Shown here one piece after another: positions 53,585 through 62,124 of a DNA stretch of 64,000 bases; within the stretch, counting starts at the first letter, position 1; every line of letters starts with the position of its first letter. The DNA is from Paenibacillus sp. J31TS4 (GTDB lineage: Bacteria; Bacillota; Bacilli; Paenibacillales; NBRC-103111). The stretch is taken from contig NZ_BOSI01000003.1 in the NCBI RefSeq assembly GCF_018403265.1, positions 62,001-126,000 of the forward strand, in the 5' to 3' direction. The notes under the pieces were generated by a model. That model worked only from the letters and a program-made list of their open reading frames with translations, made no database searches and was not told the DNA's origin. A program made the translations under genes and the position numbers.

Positions 53585-54463
53585 GTGAACGAGCAGCTTG
53601 TGCATACGGAGCCGGTCGTGGGCAGCGGCCGGGTAGTCCCGGATTTGCTGTACGACGGCGGCAGTATCGACGTTCTCTACGATTACCATGAGGAAGCGGT
53701 CCGCTGGTACGAAACAAATCTAGGCTGGAGCGTGCGCCAGCAGGAGAGCTGGAAGCCCGACCCTAGAGCGGCCCAGGGCAAAATGACACATATGGGCAGA
53801 GGCCTGTGGCTCACGTCCTCCGTCACCAGTCAGCGCCTGCCTTATCACTACGCGGAGCGCGGAACAGTCGATCCACACGTTCGGCTCTGTCTGCGGGCGG
53901 CGGACCTCGAGCAGACCCGCTCGGCTCTTGAGGGGCGAGGGGTTCGCGTCACCGACCTCTATGCCGGTCCTGGCGGCCACCGGTATTTCGATGCGTGGCT
54001 GACGGCGGAGGGTACCCGCATAGCCTTCGTGGAGGAGCAGGCGCCCTCTCCCGTCCCGCTCCCCCCTTGCGGCCCCAACGAGGACGTCTGCGTCCGGATC
54101 GGGGTCAGCCATCTGGACGAGGCGGTCCCGTGGTACGAGCGGTACATAGGGATGCAGGTAGAGGCGGTGCATCGCGAGGAGGGCTATGCCGTGATGTCGT
54201 TAGGGGTCAACCATCACCCGGACGGCAAATCGCTGTGGATCCTCGAGTCGCTCCCGCCCGGTGCCTATACCGGCCCAGTCGACGGACCGGTTCGGCCAAC
54301 CTGCTTCGTCCAGGGCCGGGACGCGTTTTTCGCGTACTACCAATTCCTGAAGGACAGCGGAGTCATGGTCGGCGAAATGGGTGGCTTCACCGGCCGGGGG
54401 CTGGCCCTGTTCCACTTGTATGACCGGGACGGCAACCGGTTCAACGTTAGCAGCTTCGTCTGA
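53585..54463 (+). CDS. Two-domain VOC (glyoxalase/bleomycin resistance) protein
   Basis: A 292-residue protein with two vicinal-oxygen-chelate modules: residues about 20-145 (IDVLYDYHEEAVRWYETNLG) and 160-290 (VRIGVSHLDEAVPWYERYIG), each built of beta-alpha-beta3 repeats. Such pairs form a barrel with a metal site; functions range from glyoxalase to antibiotic binding. Start is GTG at 53585 with AGGGAGG 6-7 nt upstream. The C-terminus is ALFHLYDRDGNRFNVSSFV, the standard VOC ending. Substrate unknown. Confidence 0.87.
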   Translation: MNEQLVHTEPVVGSGRVVPDLLYDGGSIDVLYDYHEEAVRWYETNLGWSVRQQESWKPDPRAAQGKMTHMGRGLWLTSSVTSQRLPYHYAERGTVDPHVRLCLRAADLEQTRSALEGRGVRVTDLYAGPGGHRYFDAWLTAEGTRIAFVEEQAPSPVPLPPCGPNEDVCVRIGVSHLDEAVPWYERYIGMQVEAVHREEGYAVMSLGVNHHPDGKSLWILESLPPGAYTGPVDGPVRPTCFVQGRDAFFAYYQFLKDSGVMVGEMGGFTGRGLALFHLYDRDGNRFNVSSFV

Positions 54464-54474
54464 TCTTTCGAAAA

Positions 54475-54507
54475 AGGGTCACTTCCCAATGAAAAGGAAG
54501 TGACCCT
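54475..54507 (-). terminator. Terminator shared by the VOC gene and the UxaA-like gene
   Basis: A perfect 12-bp stem AGGGTCACTTCC/GGAAGTGACCCT. The T5 run is on the minus strand, so it mainly serves the UxaA-like gene, while the plus-strand side has a weaker T/A mix. Confidence 0.7.
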
Positions 54508-54581
54508 GTCGTTATTTATCGGGTGGTGTAACCGTATCGGTTCAAAAAGTCCGCTGCATCGGCTTCCCAGACTCGGAACGC

Positions 54582-55172
54582 TCACGCATGTCCTGTCCCC
54601 GTCTGTAACAAAGCCCCGCGGTCCAGCGCCTCCTGCATCCGCCGGGCCATCTCCGCACCGGCTCGCAGCGTCTTGACCGAGCCTCCCGCCGTCAGAATGT
54701 CCAGAACCTCGACCGGCTTGCCCAGCCGGCCGATCTCCTCTTCCAGCTCGTACGGATTTATCACTTCGCAGCCATGGCTGATGATCAGCACGCTGCCGAC
54801 CTCGGGGCGGGCTGCTTGCCGGACAAGCTCGCCAAACGCATCCCGCCGTCCGGCCTCCAGCTGTCCACAGCCGAGCTGGTGCTCGAAGACGATCGTGCCC
54901 GGCGCCATCTGGCTGATGCGGGCGCAGAGCGGATTGGCGCAGACGACGGTCGGCAGTACAAGCACCCGCTTCCTGCCCGTCCCTTCCTGATCCGTTCCCA
55001 GCCGATCACCCTCAGGGGATGGAAGGGAATCTCTCTGTTGCCCTATGCTGTTCTCGTTGTGCGGGAGCTGCTCCGAGGCGGTGCCTGCCGCCAAACTCTG
55101 CTCGTCTGCAGCTGCGGGAACGCGCGGGGTCGGCATCGACTTCCGGGTACCGGCGGCTTTTGGTTGCATCAT
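54582..55172 (-). CDS. Stand-alone UxaA/altronate dehydratase-like domain
   Basis: A 196-residue protein. After a low-complexity N-terminus of 70-75 residues, it carries the start of the altronate dehydratase catalytic region: VLVLPTVVCANPLCARISQM, GTIVFEHQLGCGQLEAG and VLIISHGCEVINPYELEE, then VEVLDILTAGGSVKTLRAGA. Full UxaA proteins continue for another 200 or more residues; here the protein stops. The Cys and His residues associated with the iron site in this domain are present. ATG-ATG start with AGGTGA 6 nt upstream (55170-55172). It could be a specialised half enzyme or a binding protein. Confidence 0.68.
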   Translation of the reverse strand: MMQPKAAGTRKSMPTPRVPAAADEQSLAAGTASEQLPHNENSIGQQRDSLPSPEGDRLGTDQEGTGRKRVLVLPTVVCANPLCARISQMAPGTIVFEHQLGCGQLEAGRRDAFGELVRQAARPEVGSVLIISHGCEVINPYELEEEIGRLGKPVEVLDILTAGGSVKTLRAGAEMARRMQEALDRGALLQTGTGHA

Positions 55173-55362
55173 GCTGTTCACCTGCCTGTAAAATGTGGCT
55201 TGCCACTCCATTCGTACTAACTCTTCCAATTGTTCCTATATACCATTAATACCCCGCTAATAGGACTTTGGTTGCATGAATTTGCTAATTTCGTCATATT
55301 CGCTAAAGAAAGCGCCTACTAGCCTACACGAATCCTGCTGGTTCCGGCCATTACAGAAGAGA

Positions 55363-55390
55363 AAAAAGCCTGCCGGCCGGCAGGCTTTTT
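55363..55390 (-). terminator. Perfect palindromic terminator ahead of the SDR gene region
   Basis: A 28-bp perfect palindrome, AAAAAGCCTGCCGG and its complement, with T5 on both strands. It ends the SDR transcript on the minus strand, about 100 bp after its stop. Confidence 0.75.
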
Positions 55391-55490
55391 GCAAAAATGT
55401 GCTAACGGGAACGGGCTCCGGCTGCGTGGTGTGCTTAGAGGATACGCAGCGGTCCCGGGCGGGGCAGCGCCGCCTAACGGGACTAAGGGG

Positions 55491-56264
55491 TCAGGCGTTT
55501 TTGCCGAACACAACCCCTCCATCTATGTACAGCGGAGAGCCCATCATGAACTTGGACTCGTCGGAGGCGAGGAACAGCGCAGCGTTCGCCACGTCCCCCG
55601 GGCGGCCGAGCTCGCCGCTCAGCTGGCGGCTGCGAAGCGTCGCCATTCCCTCCTCCGGATCGGGATAGGACTTGCGCAAGTAATCCTCCACGAACGGCGT
55701 CAGAATCGTGCCGGGGAGCAGCGCGTTAACCCGGATGTTATACGGGGCATAGTCGACCTGCATCGACTTGGTCATGGCGAGCACGGCTCCCTTGGTCGCC
55801 GCGTAGGAAGCCCGGCGCGCCAGCCCGATCTCGGCGATGCACGACGACATGTTGATGATCGTGCCGCTGCGGCGCTCCATCATGGAGGGGAGCACGGCTT
55901 TGGACGCCAAATAGACGCCCTTGATGTTGACGGCCATGATGCGGTCCCATGCCTCCTCCTCCACCTCGTGCAGCGCCCCGACTCCGCTGATTCCGGCATT
56001 GTTGAACAGCACGTCGACCCGGCCGTACTTCATTAGGACGGCCTCGGCGAGCGCCTCCATCTCGCGCTCGCTCGTCACGTCCCCTTGGACGAACATCGCC
56101 TCGCCGCCCTCCGCCTCGATCTGGCGGGCGGTCTCCCGGCCCTTGGCCTCGTCGCGGTCGTTCACGATCACAACCGCGCGCTCCGACGCAAACAAGAATG
56201 CGGTGCTTTGCCCGATGCCGGACCCCGAGCCGGTGATCAGGCAGACTTTGTCCTGCAGTCTCAT
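55491..56264 (-). CDS. SDR-family oxidoreductase
   Basis: A 257-residue classical short-chain dehydrogenase. Motifs in order: CLITGSGSGIGQSTAFLFAS (cofactor binding), VDVLFNNAGISGVG, GTIINMSSCIAEIG with the catalytic Ser, and YAATKGAVLAMTKSM with the Tyr-x3-Lys. The Asp after the Gly-rich loop (VNDRDEA) suggests NAD preference. Start is the ATG at 56264 with GAGAGGG upstream; a longer frame exists without an RBS. The esterase gene lies 68 bp upstream on the same strand, so one operon is likely. Confidence 0.92.
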   Translation of the reverse strand: MRLQDKVCLITGSGSGIGQSTAFLFASERAVVIVNDRDEAKGRETARQIEAEGGEAMFVQGDVTSEREMEALAEAVLMKYGRVDVLFNNAGISGVGALHEVEEEAWDRIMAVNIKGVYLASKAVLPSMMERRSGTIINMSSCIAEIGLARRASYAATKGAVLAMTKSMQVDYAPYNIRVNALLPGTILTPFVEDYLRKSYPDPEEGMATLRSRQLSGELGRPGDVANAALFLASDESKFMMGSPLYIDGGVVFGKNA

Positions 56265-56332
56265 CCCTATCCCTCTCTTCCTCAGGTATACGTGCGTCCT
56301 GCGCCGTCCCTCCGCGGGAGCGGACGGCCCGT

Positions 56333-57127
56333 CTAGAACCCCTGCTGCCGCAGCCACCTCTCGCACAGCCCCGTCCACTGCGCGGCGTGCGGATGCTCGC
56401 CGGCGAGCCCGAGGCCGTGCCGCCCGCTCGGGAACACATGCAGCTCATACGGAACGCCGCTGCGGCCGAGCGCCATCGCGTAGAGCAGGCTGTTCTCCAC
56501 CGGCACGCTCGCATCGTCGGCCGTGTGCCAGAGAAACGCCGGCGGCGTGTCCCCGGTCACCCGGTTCTCGGCGGACAGCTGGCGGACCAGCGTCTCCTCC
56601 GGCTCCGGGCCGAGCAGCCGATCCAGCGAGCCCTGGTGCCGGAACTCCCCGAAGGAGATTACCGGGTACGCCAGCACCTGCACGTCCGGCCGGCCGCTCT
56701 GCCCATCCGCGGCGTCCACTGGAGGCGATTCCTCCGCCTCCGTCCCCGTCGCTGTGGCGGCCGCTAGATGGCCGCCGGCGGAGAACCCCAGAATGCCGAC
56801 ACGCGCAGGATCCACTCCCCAGTCCGCCGCATGGTGGCGGACGAGGCGGATCGCGCGCCGGGCATCCTGAAGCGCGCTCGGGTAGCGGTACGGCGCTACC
56901 CGGTAATGAAGCACGAATGCGGCGATGCCGGCCGCATTCAGCCAGCGCGCCACGGGCTCGCCCTCATGGGGCGCGCGGCGCTGGTATCCCCCGCCGGGAC
57001 AGATGACGACGGCGGGGTGCGGGCCCTCGCCCGCGAGCGGATAAAGCTCGAGGCGCGGGCAATCTTCCTCTTCCCGGCCGGCGGCCTGGGGCGCGCCGTC
57101 CGGCCAGAGCACAATCGATTCGGTCAA
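56333..57127 (-). CDS. Alpha/beta-hydrolase esterase (acetylxylan-esterase-like)
   Basis: A 264-residue carbohydrate-esterase-like hydrolase. The oxyanion segment is VVICPGGGYQRRAPHEGEPV, the nucleophile VGILGFSAGGHLAAATA near residue 120, and the catalytic His is PSGRHGLGLAGE near 245. Relatives deacetylate xylan or other sugars (BD-FAE/Axe2 type). It lacks a signal peptide, so it is cytoplasmic and would handle imported acetylated sugars. It is the first gene of a likely two-gene unit with the SDR. Confidence 0.88.
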   Translation of the reverse strand: MTESIVLWPDGAPQAAGREEEDCPRLELYPLAGEGPHPAVVICPGGGYQRRAPHEGEPVARWLNAAGIAAFVLHYRVAPYRYPSALQDARRAIRLVRHHAADWGVDPARVGILGFSAGGHLAAATATGTEAEESPPVDAADGQSGRPDVQVLAYPVISFGEFRHQGSLDRLLGPEPEETLVRQLSAENRVTGDTPPAFLWHTADDASVPVENSLLYAMALGRSGVPYELHVFPSGRHGLGLAGEHPHAAQWTGLCERWLRQQGF

Positions 57128-57343
57128 GGTCGTCTTCCCTCCGGGCGATGCAGAATGACTCTTTCTTTCACGCCGGTACGGATGCCTGGCGGCATTCCTG
57201 CTAGCGCTTCCATTTCCTGCTTTTACCTTACCTCCGCCCTACCTGAATTGCAAGTGTCTGTCCGGCGGGAAGAAAGGAGAACCAGGTATTGGGTCAAGCC
57301 GTGCCGCCATACAGATAACCAAGAGGACGATGGAGGTGGGTCT

Positions 57344-58159
57344 ATGTCGGATGCTTTTGTTAGCCAGTCACTGGAAGAAATCCGGTTCTGGTCCCGGATT
57401 ATGAAGGAACACTCGTTTTTCCTGGGATTGGGCTTCCGAAGGGAGGATACCCAACTGATCCAGGAGGCCAATCAATTCTTCTACTTGTTTGAGAAGATCG
57501 AACAACAAGCTTACTCGTTCGGGGTCAACACGGATCCGGCGGTGATCCGGGAGTTCAACAATGAAGTGTATTCGGCGGCCGCCCACATCTGGGCCTTCAA
57601 ACGCAAGGTGCTGGGCCTTATTCTGACCTGCCAGCTGCCCGGACAGAACAACTTTCCTTTGCTCGTCGACCATATCAGCCGGGAGGCCAATTACTTCCGG
57701 AACCGGCTTGCTGAGCTGAACCAGGGCAGGCTGGAGCCTCTGCCCGACGCGATCATCGACGAGAATGTGTTCTTCCTGCGCATCATGGCGGATCATGCCA
57801 AGTTCATCGGGCATCTCCTGGATCCGTCCGAACGCAAGCTCGTCGATCAGGCGAGAGAGTTCAGCCAGGAGTTCGACCAATTGCTGTACCAGGCGGTCGA
57901 CCTGGACTCTATGCGTCCCCAATCTCAAACGGTTCCTCTGCTGAGCCAGTTCCTAGACCAGAATCGGGTCTCCGTCGTCTCGCTGAGGGATTTCAAGAAA
58001 ACCGCCCGCGATCTGATCGAGCAATGCAAGATCAAAAGTATTATCCATCCTCTGCTCGCCGACCACGTCTTCCGGGAAGCGAATCATTTCCTGATGATCA
58101 TCGACGAATTCGAAGCAGCGCTGACAGGGAAAGGGAATCAGGGAGTGAGCGGGCATTAG
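57344..58159 (+). CDS. DUF2935-family protein (ferritin-like, two repeats)
   Basis: A 271-residue all-helical protein of the DUF2935 family. Two halves repeat the same pattern: RIMKEHSFFLGLGFRREDTQ and LLVDHISREANYFRNRLAEL in the first, RIMADHAKFIGHLLDPSERK and LLADHVFREANHFLMIIDEF in the second. The repeated HxxF and H-x3-EA-x2-F motifs look like metal ligands of a ferritin-like bundle. Function unknown. The ATG at 57344 has GGAGGTGG just upstream; the long open frame extending upstream has no RBS. Confidence 0.85.
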   Translation: MSDAFVSQSLEEIRFWSRIMKEHSFFLGLGFRREDTQLIQEANQFFYLFEKIEQQAYSFGVNTDPAVIREFNNEVYSAAAHIWAFKRKVLGLILTCQLPGQNNFPLLVDHISREANYFRNRLAELNQGRLEPLPDAIIDENVFFLRIMADHAKFIGHLLDPSERKLVDQAREFSQEFDQLLYQAVDLDSMRPQSQTVPLLSQFLDQNRVSVVSLRDFKKTARDLIEQCKIKSIIHPLLADHVFREANHFLMIIDEFEAALTGKGNQGVSGH

Positions 58160-58339
58160 AGCACGCGGGAGCGCGGGAGGAAGTAGCAGGAACCAGTACA
58201 TTCCACACCGCACGAAGTTCCCAGCGCGAGGTGTTCGGCGTCATAGGACGGTGGTCAGGGCCGGCAAGAGCCGATTTGTCAGGGAAACGTGAAACAAAGC
58301 AGGGACGGCGATTTGCATGCCAAAGAGACATACAAAAAA

Positions 58340-58388
58340 GGACTGTATCTAGCCCCGAGAGCACGCTCTCGGTTCAGACACAGTCCTC
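58340..58388 (-). terminator. Terminator after ptsI
   Basis: A long stem: outer AGGACTGTGTCT/AGATACAGTCCT with one mismatch and inner CCGAGAGC/GCTCTCGG, followed on the minus strand by T6. It lies 34 bp from the ptsI stop. Confidence 0.85.
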
Positions 58389-58421
58389 TTTGCATTCCCC
58401 TGCTTCCAGGAAAAGGAATGC

Positions 58422-60185
58422 CTACAAACCGTCCACATAAGCCTTCAGCTCACGGCGCACATCCTCCGGCGTCGCCTCCTCGAGCAGACGGTCGGCCAGA
58501 GCGGTGCATTCTGCGCTGTCGAGGCGGCTGACCGTCTCCTTGATCCGGTTGATCGAGGAGACGTCCATGCTCCATTCGTCGAGGCCGAAGCCGAGCAGCA
58601 GCGGCGCGGCCAGCGGATCCCCCGCCATGCCCCCGCACATCCCGGTCCATTTGCCCGCCCGGTGGGCGGCGACGATGACGCGGCGGATGAGCAGCAGCAC
58701 AGCCGGATGGAAATAATCGTACAGATGCGCGATCTGCTCGTTCATCCGGTCGACGGCGAGCGTGTACTGGACGAGGTCGTTGGTGCCGATGCTGAAAAAG
58801 TCCACTTCGCGCGCGAATGAGTCCGCCTGCATGGCGGCGGCCGGGATTTCGACCATGATGCCGGCCTCGATGCCGCGGTCGAACGCGACGCCTTCCCGGT
58901 CCAGCTCCGCCTTGGCTTCCTCAAGCATGGCCTTTGCCCGCCGCCATTCGGAGAGCGACGAGATCATCGGGAACATGACCCGCAGCTTGCCGTGGGCGCT
59001 GGCGCGCAGAATGGCGCGCAGCTGCGTCCGGAGCAGCTCCGGCCGGTCCAGGCCGATGCGGATCGCCCGGTAGCCGAGGAACGGGTTCTCTTCCTTCGCC
59101 AGCGGCAAATACGGCAGCGCCTTGTCGCCGCCGATGTCGAGCGTCCGGATAATAACCGGCCGGCCGCCCCACAGCTCCGCAACCTGGGTGTAGGCATCAG
59201 CCTGCTCCTCCTCGGTCGGCAGATGATCGCTGTGCATGAACAGGAACTCGGTGCGGTACAGGCCGACGCCCTCCGCCCCGCTGTCCGCCGCAGCCTCGGC
59301 TTCCTTCACGGTGCCGATGTTGACGGCCACCTCGATGCGCTTGCCGTCGCGGGAAGCGGCAGGCGCCTCCCGGAATGCGGCCAGCTGCTCCAGGCGGCGC
59401 GCCTCCTCCTCCATCCGGGTCCGGTACTCCGCCACGGTGGCTTCATCCGGCCGCACATGGCATACGCCGGCGGCGCCGTCGACGATGAGCAGGTCGCCGT
59501 CCTGAATCTCGTCCAGCGCGTTACCCGCGCCGACAACCGCGGCAATGCCGAGCGACCGCGACAGGATCGCCGTGTGCGACGTCTTCCCACCTTTGCGTGT
59601 GACGAAGGCAAGCACGACGTTTTTGTCGAGCTGGACCGTGTCCGATGGCGCCAGATCGTCCGCGATAAGGATGACCTGCTCCGTTAGGCTCGCCAATTGG
59701 CCCGCCCCCTCCCCGGTCAGCTCGCCGAGCAAGCGGCCGCCGATGTCGCGGATGTCCGCCGCGCGCTCGCGCATGTAGTCGCTCGCGAGCCGTTCGAACT
59801 TGCCCGCGACCTGCTCGACCACCTGACGAACGGCCGCCTCGGCGGGCAGCCGTTCCTCGGCGACCAGCTTCGCGATCGGCGGGTAGAATGCCTTGTCGGT
59901 CAGCAGCCGCTGCTGCCCGACGAGGATCGCCGCCTGCTGCTCGCCGACGGTAAGCTTTGCCCGCTCGATGAGCGCGTCATAGGCCGCTACGCTCGCGTCG
60001 CGCGCGGCCTCGAGCCGTTTCGTCTCGCGGGCGGCTTCCTCCTCGCCGAGACGCGGCGTTTCCTCACCAGGGCCTGGCTGTCCCGCTGTCCGAGCGGCCG
60101 TCTCGCCGTGCGGCCGGTACAAAAACGCCGGACCGATGCGTATGCCGTCCGAGACACCGATGCCTTGCATCGTCCGAGCGTCCAT
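58422..60185 (-). CDS. ptsI: PTS enzyme I (phosphoenolpyruvate-protein phosphotransferase)
   Basis: A 587-residue soluble kinase that passes phosphate from PEP to HPr. The phosphorylated His is in VTRKGGKTSHTAILSRSLGI near residue 205. The PEP-binding C-terminal barrel shows EGVGLYRTEFLFMHSDHLPT, IRTLDIGGDKALPYLPLA and FFSIGTNDLVQYTLAVDRMN, ending with MCGGMAGDPLAAPLLLGFG. Slightly longer than the usual 570-575. Its ATG overlaps the HPr stop (TGATG). Whether this is the general EI or a second, dedicated copy cannot be told from one window. Confidence 0.95.
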   Translation of the reverse strand: MDARTMQGIGVSDGIRIGPAFLYRPHGETAARTAGQPGPGEETPRLGEEEAARETKRLEAARDASVAAYDALIERAKLTVGEQQAAILVGQQRLLTDKAFYPPIAKLVAEERLPAEAAVRQVVEQVAGKFERLASDYMRERAADIRDIGGRLLGELTGEGAGQLASLTEQVILIADDLAPSDTVQLDKNVVLAFVTRKGGKTSHTAILSRSLGIAAVVGAGNALDEIQDGDLLIVDGAAGVCHVRPDEATVAEYRTRMEEEARRLEQLAAFREAPAASRDGKRIEVAVNIGTVKEAEAAADSGAEGVGLYRTEFLFMHSDHLPTEEEQADAYTQVAELWGGRPVIIRTLDIGGDKALPYLPLAKEENPFLGYRAIRIGLDRPELLRTQLRAILRASAHGKLRVMFPMISSLSEWRRAKAMLEEAKAELDREGVAFDRGIEAGIMVEIPAAAMQADSFAREVDFFSIGTNDLVQYTLAVDRMNEQIAHLYDYFHPAVLLLIRRVIVAAHRAGKWTGMCGGMAGDPLAAPLLLGFGLDEWSMDVSSINRIKETVSRLDSAECTALADRLLEEATPEDVRRELKAYVDGL

Positions 60186-60451
60186 CAGTCTTCACCAAAT
60201 TTGCTCTCAACGAGACCGGCGAGCGCGTCGGCTGCCTCCTGCGCATCGGCGCCGTCGGCCTCGATGGTGATCGCAGAGCCTTTTTCCAGTCCGAGCGTCA
60301 TCAGCTCGAGCATGCTCTTCGCGTCGGCTTCCCCGTCCGCCGCCTTAACCTTGATCTCCGCCTCGAACTCGGCTGCCTTGTCCGCGAACAGCTGCGCCGG
60401 CCGGACGTGGAACCCTTCCTGATTCGCGATCGTCACTTGTCTTGCGTACAT
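60185..60451 (-). CDS. ptsH: HPr phosphocarrier protein
   Basis: An 88-residue HPr. His15 is in QEGFHVRPAQLFADKA, and the regulatory Ser46 region is DAKSMLELMTLGLEKGSAIT, matching Gram-positive HPr that is phosphorylated by HPr kinase. The expected acidic C-terminus ends SKFGED. RBS AGGAGG is strong. It is followed immediately by ptsI. 155 bp separate it from the SIS-domain gene upstream on the same strand. Confidence 0.95.
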   Translation of the reverse strand: MYARQVTIANQEGFHVRPAQLFADKAAEFEAEIKVKAADGEADAKSMLELMTLGLEKGSAITIEADGADAQEAADALAGLVESKFGED

Positions 60452-60606
60452 TATGGATCTCCTCCTATCATGTGCTTCTCCCCGCCCTGCCCGGCGTCAG
60501 GCCGCACGATCGCGGCCCGGCGCGGACGAGCGAATCTCTATCCGTTCTCGAGCGACCCACCTATCTATAACCGCCTCAGAGGACGCTTCCCCTCGGTCTC
60601 CCTAAC

Positions 60607-61341
60607 CTAGGACAAAAGAGGAATCCGTCCCCGGTACTGCTCGATCAGCCGGTTGTTATGCTCGTCGGCTCCGTCGATATTGCCGCTCAGGAATACCGGC
60701 GGCTCCTGGCCGCGGTCCGCCATCAGACCGATCGCCTCGGCCAGAATGCCGTTCAGCATCGCCGCGCCGATGACGGTCGACGTTGGGGTGAACGGAACCT
60801 TGACATTCGGGTGCGTCAGTACCGCGTCGCCCGGCACCGCGTGATTGTCCAGGCACAGATCGACGGAGTTGAACAGATGCTTGCCGCTCGCATGGCGCGA
60901 CGGCTGGCTCTTGGAGTATTCGAGCGACGTGATGCCGATCGTGTAGGCTCCCTTCGCCTTGGCGATCTGAGCGACATCGACCGGAACCGGGTTGCGGCCC
61001 GACGTCGAGAGGACGAAGACGACTTCGCCCGGCCGGATGTCCTGGTCGTCCATGAAGGTGGCGGCCAGATCGTTCTGCCGCTCGAGCTCCGACGAGCGGA
61101 CCGCGCCTTCGTGCAGCATGAGCGGCGGGTACAGAATCGGGCGCAGCGGAGCAAGGCCGCCGGCGCGATAGAACACTTCCTCGGTCAAAATATGCGAGTG
61201 GCCACAGCCGAACAGGTGAACGATCCCGCCGTCCGCGAGGCAGTCCGCGACCTTGGCGGCCGCCTGCTTCATTGTCTCGGCCTCCGTGCTTTCCACTTGC
61301 TTTAGCATCTCATGAATCCGGTCCATATACGTATGCAGCAT
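60607..61341 (-). CDS. SIS-domain sugar isomerase-like protein
   Basis: A 244-residue protein with one SIS domain: GGIVHLFGCGHSHILTEEVF near residue 40 and VFVLSTSGRNPVPVDVAQIA near 108 are the phosphosugar-binding loops. It resembles the UPF0309 group of sugar-phosphate isomerases found beside PTS and lactonase genes. It follows the creatininase gene by 3 bp. Likely acts on the phosphorylated product of the PTS uptake system (inference). Confidence 0.87.
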   Translation of the reverse strand: MLHTYMDRIHEMLKQVESTEAETMKQAAAKVADCLADGGIVHLFGCGHSHILTEEVFYRAGGLAPLRPILYPPLMLHEGAVRSSELERQNDLAATFMDDQDIRPGEVVFVLSTSGRNPVPVDVAQIAKAKGAYTIGITSLEYSKSQPSRHASGKHLFNSVDLCLDNHAVPGDAVLTHPNVKVPFTPTSTVIGAAMLNGILAEAIGLMADRGQEPPVFLSGNIDGADEHNNRLIEQYRGRIPLLS

Positions 61342-61344
61342 AGC

Positions 61345-62106
61345 CTATTCTCCTTCCGGATGCGGGGTCTGCCCGCCGGCCAGCCGGCGCTTGGCGTCCA
61401 TCAGCATCCGCTCCATGTTCGCGAGCGCCGTCTCGACGATCGCCTCGCCTTTTTCCTTGGTGGCCAGCCGGGCGTCGCCCAGTACGGCCGTCGACGTGAA
61501 CGTCTCCCACGGGGTCGGCGTGCAGTCGGCCTCCATCGGGATCTCCGGCGCTTCCGACAGCGCCTTGCTCATGTCGACCTGCTCTTCCGCAAGGTAGAGC
61601 ATATACGACGTCTCCAGCTCGCAAGCGTGAAAATACGACGAATGTGCCGAGGACGACTCCCGTACACGCGCAGTTACCTGCCCGACGCCGGGATAAAAGA
61701 AATAAAACACTTTCAGCTCCGGATAATCCCGGTACAGCTTGCGGGCCGCTTCCTTGAGAGCAACGCCGTTGCCGAGATGGCCGTTCACCATGACGAAAAT
61801 CCGGAAGCCCTGCCGGTGCAGGCTCTCCCCGATATCGTACAGCATCGCGATCAGCGCCTCGTTCGAGACATTGATGCTGCCGGGAAACGTCTGCAGGCTC
61901 CACACCTGGCCGTACGGCAGCGTCGGCAGCACGATGCTGTCCGTCCGCTCCGCCAGCTTGTACGACAGCCGCTCCGCCAGCACGTTGTCCGTGCCTAGCG
62001 GTAGATGCGGGCCGTGCGCCTCGACGGCGCCGATCGGCAGAATCGCCGCCTGGCAGCGGTCGATCAGCGCCTGGGCCTCGTAAGACGATTGCTGTTGAAA
62101 ATTCAT
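61345..62106 (-). CDS. Creatininase-family protein
   Basis: A 253-residue amidohydrolase-like protein of the creatininase superfamily. The metal-binding AILPIGAVEAHGPHLPLGTD near residue 25 holds Glu, His and Asp ligands, and MVNGHLGNGVALKEAARKLY near 105 the next His. Family members open cyclic amides or lactams, or process modified nucleotides and sugars. It stands between the SIS gene (3 bp) and the lactonase (18 bp), so it is probably part of one catabolic operon. Confidence 0.88.
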   Translation of the reverse strand: MNFQQQSSYEAQALIDRCQAAILPIGAVEAHGPHLPLGTDNVLAERLSYKLAERTDSIVLPTLPYGQVWSLQTFPGSINVSNEALIAMLYDIGESLHRQGFRIFVMVNGHLGNGVALKEAARKLYRDYPELKVFYFFYPGVGQVTARVRESSSAHSSYFHACELETSYMLYLAEEQVDMSKALSEAPEIPMEADCTPTPWETFTSTAVLGDARLATKEKGEAIVETALANMERMLMDAKRRLAGGQTPHPEGE

Positions 62107-62124
62107 GCGGATCGCGCCTCCTTC

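Noticed and set aside
52178-53689. A 503-codon open frame on the minus strand
   Set aside because: It is antisense to the serine hydrolase, whose three active-site motifs are intact; the antisense frame has no RBS, no known motif and a composition typical of GC-rich shadow frames.
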